Shown: piece by piece, positions 34,428-43,969 of the stretch
Position numbering within the stretch: position 1 is the first letter of the stretch
Layout of the letters: each line of letters starts with the position of its first letter
Made by a program: the position numbers and the translations under genes
Source: JAQIBY01 sp034658655
GTDB taxonomy: Bacteria > Bacteroidota > Bacteroidia > Bacteroidales > ML635J-15
Length of the DNA: 64,000 nt
Direction: 5' to 3'
Assembly: GCA_034658655.1 (NCBI GenBank)
Contig: JAYEFQ010000135.1
Span: forward strand, 8,306-72,305
The notes under the pieces: generated by a model
Told to the model about the DNA's origin: nothing
The model's input: the letters and a program-made list of their open reading frames with translations, nothing else
Databases searched by the model: none

Positions 34428-35498
34428 ATGAATATGACAGATGCTGAGAAACCTAAACTGATTATTGATATGACAAAACTTGCAGATTTGTTCTGCGGAT
34501 TGGGTCAGGTTTCTTTACATTATGCATTGAATTTATCTCCTGATATTCATGAGAAATTTCATCTTAACTTTTTGGTCAAACCAAATCAAAGAAATGAATG
34601 GGGATATCCGGTAAATTTGATAAAAACAAACGTATTAAAACGTCATTTTTTAAAGGCAAATTCTAGATTTGATATATGGCATGCATTGCATCAGGATTCT
34701 GTATTTGTCCCTGCTAAAGGGAAAGGCAAATATATTTTAACTATTCATGATTTGAATTTCTTGTCGGAAAAATCACCGGCTAAAGCAAAAAAACGATTAG
34801 CTCGTTTGCAAAAAAAAGTAAATCGTGCGGATGCACTCTGCTTTATCTCTGAATTTGCAAAAACAAACGCAGCGGAACATTTGAATTTACAAAACAAACC
34901 TGTTTCCGTGATATATAATGGTGTTCCTAAGCTGAGTGATGATATGACAAAACCGCAAACTGCTCCGAAACGAAAATTCCTTTTTAATCTCGGGGTTTTG
35001 ATGCCGAAAAAAAATCATGAGGCCATTATTAATATGATGAAATATCTGCCGGATTATGATTTGTTGATTGGTGGTGGTGGAAGTTCCGATTATAAAAACT
35101 ACTTAGCTCAATTAACACAGAAACTTGGATTGGAAAATCAGATTTATTTTGCAGGATACCTTAATGAAGCAGAAAAAAGCTGGGCTTATCATCATGCCGA
35201 GGCTTTTGTTTTTCCGTCTTTAAATGAAGGCTTCGGATTACCAATTGTTGAGGCAATGTCTGCCGGATTACCGGTGTTTTGTTCCGATAAAACAAGTTTG
35301 CCCGAAATTGGAGGCTATTTTGCATCCTATTGGGAGCATTTTGATGCACAATACATGGCCGAAGTGCTTGTGAATGGAATGAAAAGCATTGCTGAAGCGC
35401 CTGATGCATCGCAACTTAAAGAATATGCAAGCCAGTTTTCTTGGGAGAAAAATGCGGCTGCTTACCAAACATTATATGCAAAGGTTTTGATGACGTAA
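34428..35498 (+). CDS. glycosyltransferase family 4 (group 1)
   Basis: 356 residues of GT-B fold. The N-terminal domain contains the GLGQ-type acceptor loop (LFCGLGQVSLHYA) and HDLNFL. The C-terminal donor-binding domain has FNLGVLMPKKNHE and the signature FPSLNEGFGLPIVEAMSAGLPV with the E-x7-E motif. Retaining sugar transfer from a nucleotide-sugar is expected; donor and acceptor are unknown. It lies four bases after the previous gene and so may belong to the spoT transcript. Confidence 0.9.
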   Translation: MNMTDAEKPKLIIDMTKLADLFCGLGQVSLHYALNLSPDIHEKFHLNFLVKPNQRNEWGYPVNLIKTNVLKRHFLKANSRFDIWHALHQDSVFVPAKGKGKYILTIHDLNFLSEKSPAKAKKRLARLQKKVNRADALCFISEFAKTNAAEHLNLQNKPVSVIYNGVPKLSDDMTKPQTAPKRKFLFNLGVLMPKKNHEAIINMMKYLPDYDLLIGGGGSSDYKNYLAQLTQKLGLENQIYFAGYLNEAEKSWAYHHAEAFVFPSLNEGFGLPIVEAMSAGLPVFCSDKTSLPEIGGYFASYWEHFDAQYMAEVLVNGMKSIAEAPDASQLKEYASQFSWEKNAAAYQTLYAKVLMT

Positions 35499-35616
35499 TT
35501 TTCGGCTGAGCTTTTGAATGAGCACGTCTATGGTTCTGTCTAACAATATCTATTCTACAAAAAATGTAACTTACAAGAAATTTTACGAGCTTATTCTAAT
35601 TTTGCTTCCGTGAATT

Positions 35617-36557
35617 TCATTTCAATCGTGCTAATATGGATTTTAGAGACATATATATATCTTCGTTTTCCGGGATTTGCCTGTATGCATATATCGACAA
35701 TTCTGATTCATATTTCTCTGAAAGATCATCCCATATACTTTTAAAATCTGTTATTAATGGAGATTCAGACAAACTTTTATCGACCCAATTTCTCGGATTA
35801 TCAAAAGCTAATCTGTCATGCTTTATTAACTCATTGAATGTAACATTAAAATCTGAGCTATTCAAGAACAAATGACATTCTTTATTCTGATATAGAAAAT
35901 GCAAATCGTAAAAATGTCTTATTTTCTCAGACAAAGCCTGTCGATAGTTAGATGCATAGGAGAATCTGATAATGGATACAAGCTTTTCAAGCATGGTCTG
36001 CTTTTTATCCAAAACATTAATTTCAAACGAATGAAGTTTGTATTCATCCAAAAAGTTAGGTCTGTTTATTTCCTCGAGATATGAGCCAATCATAGGTTGA
36101 ATACTGCGCGTTTCCGAAGGAAATGGCTTTGCAAAGGAACTGAGCTCTACAATAATCTGATTGTCAGTGCTGTTTATGGGTGACTCATAAGCATGTAAGG
36201 ATTTTCGATAACGTGAACCTTTGCTTGAGACACCAGAATCAGTGATTTCAGTTAATTCTTTTGTAATTGTTTTTTAACATTTCTAATGAGCTCTTTAGTC
36301 TTGTTTGAAGTCATACTTCCTACGTCCTTAACCGCAAGGTCTATATCGGTTGAAAAGCGATCAATTAGTTTGTATGCTTTTGAAAGCGATGTTCCTCCCT
36401 TAAAAACAAGTTTGTTGTTATAGTCGCTTTCTGCAAGTTGACGGAGAATATATGACACCCAGTAATCTTTTTCAATGAAATGTTCAACAATTCCAAAGTG
36501 TACGGAGGCAGCCCGAATTGATTGTTCGAAGATTTTTGTGTTTTGATGTAAATTCAT
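35617..36557 (-). pseudogene. AbiEii-type nucleotidyltransferase toxin, frameshifted
   Basis: Two minus-strand frames together encode one AbiEii/AbiGii toxin. The first (36557 to 36252, 101 residues) has the nucleotidyltransferase core FKGGTSLSKAYKL and STDIDLAV. The second (to 35617) carries the remainder, ending near ENEDIYMSLKSILARLK. They meet at a run of six A on the coding strand (36270-36275). One extra A gives an uninterrupted frame reading VKKTITKELTEITDSGV and SSKGSRYRKS, typical of this family. It could be a real mutation, a slippage site or a base-calling error. Confidence 0.8.
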
Positions 36558-37285
36558 GATTTTATGTTCCAGTTTTCAATTTGTTTACCGAGAGTTTCTG
36601 ATATGCCCGGATAATCATATGTGGTAATCGGATTTAAACTATTAAGTAAGATTTTCCTATCCGGATTTACTTTAATAAAATCCAAAATACTTCCGAGCAA
36701 TGCACGAGTAGCCGGAGGATATTTCTTTGACAAACGAGTCAGACTCCTCAGGTCTTCAATGTCCAAAGCTTTCAGCAAGGATGCAATTTGTTTACACGAA
36801 TCTGCAATAGTAGTATCCGGAATATTTTTAATCGTGCGCATACAATCCAGCAATTGTAACAGGGGAATATTATTTTCGGTAATGACATTTTTTTGGCGAA
36901 TAAACTTAATGACATAGATACCTCGCTTAAACGAGGGTCTTATTTCGTTTCTCCCAATTTGAATGGTATTACTCACCTGAGTGGTCAAACCCAGTTGATT
37001 GTAAATGCTGTATCCGGTTAAATAACCGATAAGCTTTACTCCGCTTTGAAGCAGATCCTTTACAACTTGTTGCTGCGGCGGATGCAAGTCGCCAAAAGGA
37101 CTTTGCTCAGCTTTGTAATATCTACCCTTACTCAGCTTTTTGATTTTGTCTTTTTCAACAAGACGATTCAACGCTTTTATGATGGCTTCTTTACTTTTCA
37201 CCACAGGGGTAAAATCTCCATAGGTGAAAATATAACCCTTTGGTAGCCTGTTAATGGTATCTGTAATAATATCAGTAGCTTTCAT
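36554..37285 (-). CDS. AbiEi-like antitoxin (DUF6088 type)
   Basis: 243 residues. The N-terminal winged helix (FTYGDFTPVVKSKEAIIKALNRLVEKDKIKKLSKGRYY, quoted in parts: KEAIIKALNRL, KLSKGRYYKA) is followed by an AbiEi-like C-terminal domain (LLQSGVKLIGYLTGYSIYNQ). In AbiE (type IV) systems the antitoxin represses its own operon and offsets the nucleotidyltransferase toxin. Its stop overlaps the toxin ATG (ATGA), the usual order. Frame intact. Confidence 0.8.
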   Translation of the reverse strand: MKATDIITDTINRLPKGYIFTYGDFTPVVKSKEAIIKALNRLVEKDKIKKLSKGRYYKAEQSPFGDLHPPQQQVVKDLLQSGVKLIGYLTGYSIYNQLGLTTQVSNTIQIGRNEIRPSFKRGIYVIKFIRQKNVITENNIPLLQLLDCMRTIKNIPDTTIADSCKQIASLLKALDIEDLRSLTRLSKKYPPATRALLGSILDFIKVNPDRKILLNSLNPITTYDYPGISETLGKQIENWNIKS

Positions 37286-37411
37286 ACTGTCCTGATTTTC
37301 AACAAAGATAGTAAAATGTCCAGTTTATTATAAAAAAAACTGGACAAATTTTGTTGTTAATATTTAATGATATTGTTGAAAATTTGTTCCTGATTGATTT
37401 GGAGTGATACC

Positions 37412-37474
37412 GAAGACATCCTAACTTTGCGTAGTTTTTTTTTAATTAAAACGCAGCAAAGTTAGGATGTCTTT
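37412..37474. repeat. long inverted repeat with 18 bp perfect arms
   Basis: AAGACATCCTAACTTTGC (37413-37430) is exactly complementary to 37456-37473, with a 25-base AT-rich loop containing a T9 run and TTAATTAA. It may be a strong terminator or the fused ends of a mobile element. Confidence 0.8.
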
Positions 37475-37683
37475 TGACTTTTGTCCTTTTTATGCACGAA
37501 AATAAGCGAAGCTCCTCCGGCTAAAATCCGCGAAAATAAAGATTGAGTTTGAAAACCTTGGTTGATTATGTGATAATCACTATTTGTGTAGGTTATGTTG
37601 TTTAATTCAGACGTAAAAATGCACTTTCACACTTAGCATTTTTCTGTTTTTCAACAAAAACATTAACACCGGATACCCAGTAC

Positions 37684-38176
37684 AATGTTAGCTCTATTAT
37701 TCAATTTTTTATCAGGATAAAAGGAAACATGAAAATAAATGTCCCAGGGAAGGGTGATAAAAAGGCTTTCTGGCTTTTTAATAGCCTTCCACTGCATAAA
37801 GCCATGCACTATCGAAAAATTGTTAAAGTTGGTAATAATTATGTTTTTCTTTCAGGAATGAAAATATTGGGGAAGGATAATAAAATCGATTTTGTAATTA
37901 TAGCAACCTACCAGTGTAGCCCTGACACTCTATTAGTATAAGGACAGATGGTAAATTGAAACAATGTTCAAAGCCTTAAAATCAAGTGGTTTCAATTTTG
38001 AAGTTACCCACCTTTCAGATACAGAAAGAATATCAAAACTCCTTTCGTTAGTGTGTATTGCATTTATCTGGGCTTATCGAGTGGGAATTTACAAAGATCA
38101 AAACATTGCTCATGCACTTTTATGCAATATTGAGCCTAACATTCAGATAATTACAAAAATTTTGTCATGTACTTAG
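37684..38176 (+). pseudogene. remnant of IS4-family transposase
   Basis: Two short frames encode C-terminal pieces of one transposase. The first gives FFIRIKGN, VYLSGMKIL-like VFLSGMKILGKDN and DFVIIATY. The second, after a frameshift, gives KDRW-stop-IETMFKALKSSGFNF followed by SKLLSLVCIAFIWAYRVGIY. In intact relatives the stop position (37960-ish TAA) is a Gln codon (RWQIETMFKALK). The N-terminal half is missing. No terminal inverted repeats were located with confidence. Confidence 0.75.
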
Positions 38177-38437
38177 CATCTTTTGTTTATTATTAGTTCG
38201 GATTGCCGCTAGTTTATTCAGAAAGAGGACTTTCCCAAATTTCCTTTCATAGATACGTACGTTTGCCAGTTGGCGGATACGGGGCTTTATGTTATATCAC
38301 AAATGTAGGAAAATCCTATGGATGTACCAATTTACAATGTGGAAATATTAATCCGTAGATTCATCCAGCAAATACAACTTTAAAATTTTTTGGACTGAAC
38401 TTTTTATGTTTCAAAAAAAAACGAATTGTTTTTCTGT

Positions 38438-38457
38438 TTAATCAATAAAATGATTAA
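38438..38457. promoter_or_regulatory. putative operator 1 of the dinB-dnaE module
   Basis: Inverted repeat TTAATCA-N6-TGATTAA. The same half-site recurs in the repeat at 38474-38490, suggesting a dimeric repressor. Confidence 0.45.
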
Positions 38458-38473
38458 GTTGTAACCTTATAAA

Positions 38474-38490
38474 TGATTAAAAATTAATCA
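38474..38490. promoter_or_regulatory. putative operator 2 of the dinB-dnaE module
   Basis: Inverted repeat TGATTAA-AAA-TTAATCA ending two bases before the dinB ATG. It is AT-rich, so chance is possible, but four matching half-sites within 53 bp are notable. Confidence 0.5.
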
Positions 38491-38492
38491 AA

Positions 38493-39635
38493 ATGCAGCG
38501 AGCAATTGTTCATATGGATTTGGACTCCTTTTTTGTTTCTGTCGAGCGACTGCAAAACAGACGCTTGAAAGATTTTCCGGTAATTGTCGGTGGCGGCTCT
38601 GATAGAGGCGTGGTTTCTGCTTGCAGTTACGAAGCCAGAAAATTTGGAGTGCATTCTGCCATGCCGATTAAATTGGCCAGACAATTATGTCCTGATGCGA
38701 CTTATATCCGTGGAGATATGGATGCCTACACTAAATATTCTCGTTTGGTTACGGATATTATTGCAGAAGATGCTCCGGTGTATGAAAAAGCCAGTATTGA
38801 TGAGCATTATCTTGATATTACCGGCATGGATAAGTTTTTTGGAAACCTGAAATGGACAAAGGAATTGCGCCAAAAAGTAATTCGCGAAAGCGGGCTCCCA
38901 ATTTCGTTTGGATTATCTGTTAATAAAACAGTTTCCAAAATGGCAACCAACGAGTCAAAGCCCAATGGAGAGATGCAGGTTGACGAAAAGCATGTTCAAT
39001 CTTTTATTCATCCGATGCCGATTCAGAAAATACCTATGATCGGAAAAAAGACATTTCAGGTTTTACGCTCTATGGGGGTTGCTGATATCGGGACACTGTC
39101 TCGTATTCCTCCTGAAATGTTGATGAATTTAATGGGGAAAAATGGTTTGCAGCTTTGGAATAAAGCTAATGGTATTGATTTTTCTCCGGTTCGACAATAT
39201 TCTGAGCGAAAATCGATCGGAAGCGAACATACTTTTGATGTGGACAGCATGGATATTGCCAGAATGCGGGATTTGCTTGCCGGTATGGTTGAAAAACTTG
39301 CCTATGAAATTCGTAAAGACGGGTGGGTAACTTCTGTAGTAACTGTCAAAATACGCTACGCAAATTTTGATACTTACAGCATGCAACGAAAAATCGCTTA
39401 TACGACTTTTGATCACGAATTAATAAAGTTTTCTCACGATTTATTTGATGCATTGTACACCCGGCGAATGCGTATCCGATTGATTGGTGTGAAATTTAGT
39501 GGTTTGGTTCGAGGCGTACAGCAATTGAGCTTGTTTGAGGACAGTTCGCGCATGGCTGAATTGTATTTGGCAATGGATAATATTCGGAAATTGTATGGGA
39601 AGAAAGCGATTCGGAGAGCATTGTCTTTTCATTGA
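38493..39635 (+). CDS. dinB: DNA polymerase IV (Y family)
   Basis: 380 residues; error-prone translesion polymerase. Catalytic acidic residues lie in HMDLDSFFVSVE (near residue 8) and in SIDEHYLDIT (Asp/Glu near 103-104). The palm/finger region YEARKFGVHSAMP and the C-terminal little-finger domain are complete. A beta-clamp motif QQLSLF is present near the C-terminus. It is followed after 18 bases by a DnaE-type polymerase, a pairing common in Bacteroidota damage-response modules. Confidence 0.93.
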   Translation: MQRAIVHMDLDSFFVSVERLQNRRLKDFPVIVGGGSDRGVVSACSYEARKFGVHSAMPIKLARQLCPDATYIRGDMDAYTKYSRLVTDIIAEDAPVYEKASIDEHYLDITGMDKFFGNLKWTKELRQKVIRESGLPISFGLSVNKTVSKMATNESKPNGEMQVDEKHVQSFIHPMPIQKIPMIGKKTFQVLRSMGVADIGTLSRIPPEMLMNLMGKNGLQLWNKANGIDFSPVRQYSERKSIGSEHTFDVDSMDIARMRDLLAGMVEKLAYEIRKDGWVTSVVTVKIRYANFDTYSMQRKIAYTTFDHELIKFSHDLFDALYTRRMRIRLIGVKFSGLVRGVQQLSLFEDSSRMAELYLAMDNIRKLYGKKAIRRALSFH

Positions 39636-39653
39636 TAAAAACTTTTGTTCCTG

Positions 39654-42605
39654 ATGTATTTGAATGCGCATACATATTATAGTTTACGTTATGGTACCAT
39701 GAGCCCCGAGCAATTGGTTAAAGGGGCAATTGCGCATAATATCGATCAGTTGGTACTTACTGATATCAACAATAGCAGTGCAATGCCTGATTTCGTGCGT
39801 CTTGCACGTGCCGAAGGACTGAAACCAATTGGCGGTATTGATTTTCGAAACGAAGACACTCAGCTTTTTATCGGCATTGCCCGAAATAAAGAAGGAATGC
39901 GGGAGTTAAACGAGTATCTCACACAGCATTTACTTGAAAAACGGAAATTTACAGAAGCTCCTCTTTGTGAAAATGCAGTTCTCGTGTATCCATTGGAGTC
40001 AGCACCTGAAAAGTCCTTGCGTGATAATGAGTATATCGGGGTGCGTCCGCATCAGGTGGCTTCACTTTTCACCTCTCCTTATCTGAAATTTCAAAGTAAA
40101 TTGGTCATTTTGCATTCGCCTACAATTGAAAGTTCGGCAGACTATTCAATGCATTGCCATTTGCGAGCAATTGATCATAATATACTTTATTCTCGTTTAA
40201 AATCGAAAATGTGTGCACGTCCTGAAGACAGATTAGTAACTGATGCTCAGTTAAGAAAGCGCTTTCGTGGATACGATTTTATTGTCCGAAACACTTTGGA
40301 TTTAATGGCACAATGTCATTTGGATTATGAGTTGAAAACTTCAAAAAACAAAGCAATATTTTCAATTAGTGTTGAGGATGACCTTGCGCTTTTGCGAAAA
40401 TTAGCAAATGACGGATTGGAATATCGTTATTCAAATGCGAGTGATGCCATTCGCTCCCGTCTAAATCATGAATTGGGAATTATTGCAAAAATGCGATTTG
40501 CTGCATATTTTCTGATTGCTTGGGATATTGTCAGATATTCGATGTCGCGTGGTTTTTATCATGTTGGGCGTGGGAGTGGAGCAAACAGTTTGGTGGCCTA
40601 TTGTCTGAAAATTACAGATGTGGATCCTATTGAGTTGGATTTATATTTTGAGCGATTTTTAAATCCTAAACGTACATCGCCGCCCGATTTTGATATTGAT
40701 TATTCATGGAAAGATCGTAATGAAGTACGAGATTATGTGTTTAAGCGATATGGAGCGCGGCATACTGCTTTGTTGGGAACATTCAATACGTTTAAAACCC
40801 GCTCCGTTTTGAGAGAATTGGCTAAAGTTCAAGGATTGACAAAGGCAGAAATTGATGCATTTGCCTCTAATCCAAGGAAATATCGAAATGCGGATGAAAT
40901 CCATCGTAAAATTGCTGATATGGCAGTTCGTTTGTCAAATTTTCCCAATTTGAGAAGTGTGCATGCCGGCGGAATTTTAATTTCAGCAGAACCATTAACC
41001 TATTATACCGCATTGGATTTGCCTCCATTGGGATTTCCTGTTACACAGTGGGATATGTATGTAGCTGAAGATTTGGGATATGAAAAATTTGATGTTTTGA
41101 GCCAACGTGGTATAGGACATGTGAAAGAAGCAGCAGAAATTGTATTGGAAACGCGCGGAAAGAAAATTGATGTGCATGATGTCAAACGCTTTAAAGCGGA
41201 TAAGTTGGTGCAAAAGCGACTGTTTGAGGGCGAAACCATTGGTTGCTTTTACATTGAAAGTCCTGCTATGCGCGGCTTGCTCTCAAAACTTCGATGCAGC
41301 GATTACATCACATTAGTTGCCGCTAGTTCAATTATTCGTCCCGGTGTTGCTCGTTCCGGCATGATGAAGGAGTATATTCGTCGCTTTCAGCATCCCGATA
41401 AGTTTGAATACTTGCATCCGGTAATGAAAGAGCAGTTGGAGGAAACCTATGGTGTGATGGTGTATCAGGAAGATGTCTTGAAAGTTTGTCATCATTTTGC
41501 CGGATTGGATCTTGCCGATGCGGATATTTTGCGACGTGCAATGAGCGGAAAATTTCGTTCAAAAAAAGAGTTTCAACAGATTGTACAGCGCTTTTTCAGT
41601 AATTGCAGAAGTAGGGGATATTCCGAGCCGCTTATAAAGGAAGTGTGGCGACAGATTGAGTCGTTTGCCGGATATGCATTTTCAAAAGCACATTCCGCTT
41701 CTTATGCTGTGGAGAGTTTTCAGAGTTTGTATCTTAAGGCCTATTATCCGCTGGAGTTTATGGTGGCGGTAATTAATAATTTTGGAGGATTTTATGAGTC
41801 GTGGGTGTATTTTAATGAAGCAAAACGCTTCGGTGCTGAGATTTTACCGCCTTGTGTGAACCGAAGTCGAATGACATCCCGACTGATTGACCAGCAAATT
41901 ATTGTTGGGTTTGTACATGTGCAGCATTTGGAGCAGAAATTTGCTAAACGCATTGTGGATGAACGGAATGAACATGGGCGGTTTCAAAATATTTTCGATT
42001 TTATGCAACGGGTGCAAGCCGGTCTTGAGCAAGTGAGTTTGTTGATACGTGTTGGAGCATTTGCGTTTAGTCAGAAAACCAAAGCTGAATTACTTTGGGA
42101 ATTGTACGGAAATGTAAAGCGAAAATCAGAGACTTTGGCGCAGGCAAAAACCTTGTTTAAACCTGCCCCGAGAAAATATGTATTGCCTGTATTGTCGCAT
42201 TCTCCCTTGGAAGATGCATGGGATGAAATTAGTTTAATAGGGTTTCCAATAACACTTTCGTGGTTTGATTTGTTGGAGTATTCACTGAAGACAGATATGC
42301 ATGCCGGAATGTTGATAAAGCATATTGGGCGTATTGTTGAAATTCCTGCTTTATATATCACAATAAAGTATGTAAAAACGGTGAAAGGAGAAATTATGTA
42401 TTTTGCTGCGTGGGTTGATCAACAGGGAAATTATTTTGATACGGTTCATTTCCCTGACAGCTTGAAATTATATCCCTTTCGGGGAAAAGGTGTGTATTTG
42501 GTTCGTGGTAAAGTGGTTGAGGAATTCGGGCATCCGTCGATTGAAGTACATGCCATGCGTAAATTAGAAATCAAACAGAATCCGAAAGGGGCATATAGAC
42601 AGTAG
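39654..42605 (+). CDS. DNA polymerase III alpha subunit, error-prone DnaE-type
   Basis: 983 residues, shorter than replicative DnaE (about 1150-1250). The N-terminal PHP domain is degraded: NAHTYYSL replaces the HxH metal motif and TDINN replaces TDHxN, so no PHP exonuclease activity is expected. The polymerase core is intact (GRGSGANSLVAYCL, PPDFDIDYSWKDR with the catalytic Asp pair, SKAHSASYAV). A C-terminal OB-fold-like region (GKVVEEFGHPSIEVHAM) follows. Start at ATG 39654, not the in-frame TTG at 39645. Operon partner of dinB; probably the synthesis arm of a translesion system. Confidence 0.9.
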   Translation: MYLNAHTYYSLRYGTMSPEQLVKGAIAHNIDQLVLTDINNSSAMPDFVRLARAEGLKPIGGIDFRNEDTQLFIGIARNKEGMRELNEYLTQHLLEKRKFTEAPLCENAVLVYPLESAPEKSLRDNEYIGVRPHQVASLFTSPYLKFQSKLVILHSPTIESSADYSMHCHLRAIDHNILYSRLKSKMCARPEDRLVTDAQLRKRFRGYDFIVRNTLDLMAQCHLDYELKTSKNKAIFSISVEDDLALLRKLANDGLEYRYSNASDAIRSRLNHELGIIAKMRFAAYFLIAWDIVRYSMSRGFYHVGRGSGANSLVAYCLKITDVDPIELDLYFERFLNPKRTSPPDFDIDYSWKDRNEVRDYVFKRYGARHTALLGTFNTFKTRSVLRELAKVQGLTKAEIDAFASNPRKYRNADEIHRKIADMAVRLSNFPNLRSVHAGGILISAEPLTYYTALDLPPLGFPVTQWDMYVAEDLGYEKFDVLSQRGIGHVKEAAEIVLETRGKKIDVHDVKRFKADKLVQKRLFEGETIGCFYIESPAMRGLLSKLRCSDYITLVAASSIIRPGVARSGMMKEYIRRFQHPDKFEYLHPVMKEQLEETYGVMVYQEDVLKVCHHFAGLDLADADILRRAMSGKFRSKKEFQQIVQRFFSNCRSRGYSEPLIKEVWRQIESFAGYAFSKAHSASYAVESFQSLYLKAYYPLEFMVAVINNFGGFYESWVYFNEAKRFGAEILPPCVNRSRMTSRLIDQQIIVGFVHVQHLEQKFAKRIVDERNEHGRFQNIFDFMQRVQAGLEQVSLLIRVGAFAFSQKTKAELLWELYGNVKRKSETLAQAKTLFKPAPRKYVLPVLSHSPLEDAWDEISLIGFPITLSWFDLLEYSLKTDMHAGMLIKHIGRIVEIPALYITIKYVKTVKGEIMYFAAWVDQQGNYFDTVHFPDSLKLYPFRGKGVYLVRGKVVEEFGHPSIEVHAMRKLEIKQNPKGAYRQ

Positions 42606-42689
42606 AAACGCACGGCCAATATATCGTAATACATCGTAGAGACGCACGGCCGTGCGCCTCTACGGTGTATAGGCCGTGCGTTTCTACTG
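42600..42689. repeat. nested palindromic repeat between convergent genes
   Basis: Outer arms CAGTAGAAACGCACGGCC (42600-42617) and its exact complement (42672-42689) enclose a second palindrome at 42636-42663 (GTAGAGACGCACGG and near-complement) sharing the CGCACGGCC core. The dnaE stop codon TAG (42603-42605) lies inside the left arm. It sits between convergent genes and may act as a two-way terminator. The core resembles abundant Bacteroidota palindromic repeats. Confidence 0.85.
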
Positions 42690-42708
42690 TGTATTGGAAA
42701 TAATAGGT

Positions 42709-43968
42709 TTATCCGATGCAAACTTTATGAAACATTTCGCTGTTCAGGTGCTTTTGTGCGGCTTCACGGATAGCTTTTGGTGTAATGGATTGGATGCTGT
42801 TGATATAGTTTTTGTAATATGAGAAATCTAAATTCATTTCATCCAGATAACGAAGCACTGAGGCATGATTAAAAACCCCGTCGAACACAGAGAGTAATTC
42901 TCCTGACATATAGTTTTGAATAAGTTTTAGCTCCTCATTAGAAATGAGTTCTGTTTTCATTTTGTCAATTTCCAAGTCGATTTGTTTGATGGTGTCATCT
43001 AAATATGCTTTGCCGACTTCGGTTTGAATGCTGATATTTGTTCCAGTTGTTTTTGGGCTGATAGAAGAGTCTATTCCGTAGGTATATGCTTTTTCTTCGC
43101 GAATATTTGTCATCAAACGTGAACCGAAATAATCACCAAAAACAGTATTCATGATTTTAAAATTGAAATACTCCGGATGTCCGGGGCCAATGCATGGAGC
43201 TGTCCAATACAGTGCCGTTTGAACTTGTTTTTCCGCTTTGAGAATTAAGGTTTCGTTTTTTCTTGTTTTTAAAAATCGGGTCGTTTCTGCATGAATTGTA
43301 TTTACTGGATGTTGGCCAAATAATTGATCTATTTTTGTGAGAAATACACTTGGAAAATTTCCGGATATGTAAATATTGAATTTGCTGTTTTTATAATGGG
43401 TGGTATAAAAGTCAATTAGTTCGTTTCTTGATAATTTTTCAAAATCATCAGGGTTTGGAAAATATCCCATTGGATGGTTTTCACCCCAAAGCATTTTCAT
43501 TGCATGTTGCTTTGCTAAGAATGCAGGTTTTTCTAATTGTTTTATGAGTCCTGATTTTCCTTTTTCTTTTAAAAAATCTAAGGATATTTGGTCGATAATT
43601 GGATCAAAGAGAATTTCATGAATAATTGGCAACGCTTTTTCCAGATACATGAGCGGAATGTAAAATGAAAAAACAGACCAGTAAGTTTCAATGCGTTGTT
43701 GTAAAAATATCCCGAAATAATCGAGTTTTTCTTCAATATCGGCAGCGTTGGGATGTTGATTACTTCCTTCACGGATAATGGAGTTAGTCATTGCTGATAC
43801 AAATGCTTTTTCCTGAAATATTCGACCGGCAGGAAATACAAAATCAATTTTCAATGCATTGACATCATTATTATAAAAACTTGAAAGTTTAATTCCATTT
43901 TGCAATGTGATATTTTCCTGTGTTAGGAATTTGATTTCGGATATTTTATGAGTTTTTGGTTTTTGCAT
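42709..43968 (-). CDS. M16 family peptidase, apparently non-catalytic subunit
   Basis: 419 residues of the M16/insulinase fold. The zinc motif HxxEH is absent: the corresponding segment reads RIFQEKAFVSAMTNSIIREG. The C-terminal half keeps the YWTAPCIGPGHPEY and FGDYFGSRLMTNIREEKAYTYG features. Pairs of one catalytic and one non-catalytic M16 protein are common. It follows the catalytic partner with a one-base gap. No signal peptide is evident. Confidence 0.88.
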   Translation of the reverse strand: MQKPKTHKISEIKFLTQENITLQNGIKLSSFYNNDVNALKIDFVFPAGRIFQEKAFVSAMTNSIIREGSNQHPNAADIEEKLDYFGIFLQQRIETYWSVFSFYIPLMYLEKALPIIHEILFDPIIDQISLDFLKEKGKSGLIKQLEKPAFLAKQHAMKMLWGENHPMGYFPNPDDFEKLSRNELIDFYTTHYKNSKFNIYISGNFPSVFLTKIDQLFGQHPVNTIHAETTRFLKTRKNETLILKAEKQVQTALYWTAPCIGPGHPEYFNFKIMNTVFGDYFGSRLMTNIREEKAYTYGIDSSISPKTTGTNISIQTEVGKAYLDDTIKQIDLEIDKMKTELISNEELKLIQNYMSGELLSVFDGVFNHASVLRYLDEMNLDFSYYKNYINSIQSITPKAIREAAQKHLNSEMFHKVCIG

Positions 43969-43969
43969 G

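Larger units (their letters stand above)
37286..38437. other. intergenic region with inverted repeat and decayed transposase
   Basis: About 1.15 kb between the AbiE pair and dinB. It holds a long inverted repeat (37412-37474) and a decayed IS4-type transposase (37684-38176). I see nothing supported in 37480-37680 or 38180-38430. Confidence 0.6.

Noticed and set aside
37729..38176. Two short plus-strand ORFs as separate small genes
   Set aside because: Their products are consecutive pieces of one IS4-type transposase C-terminus, so they are one pseudogene.
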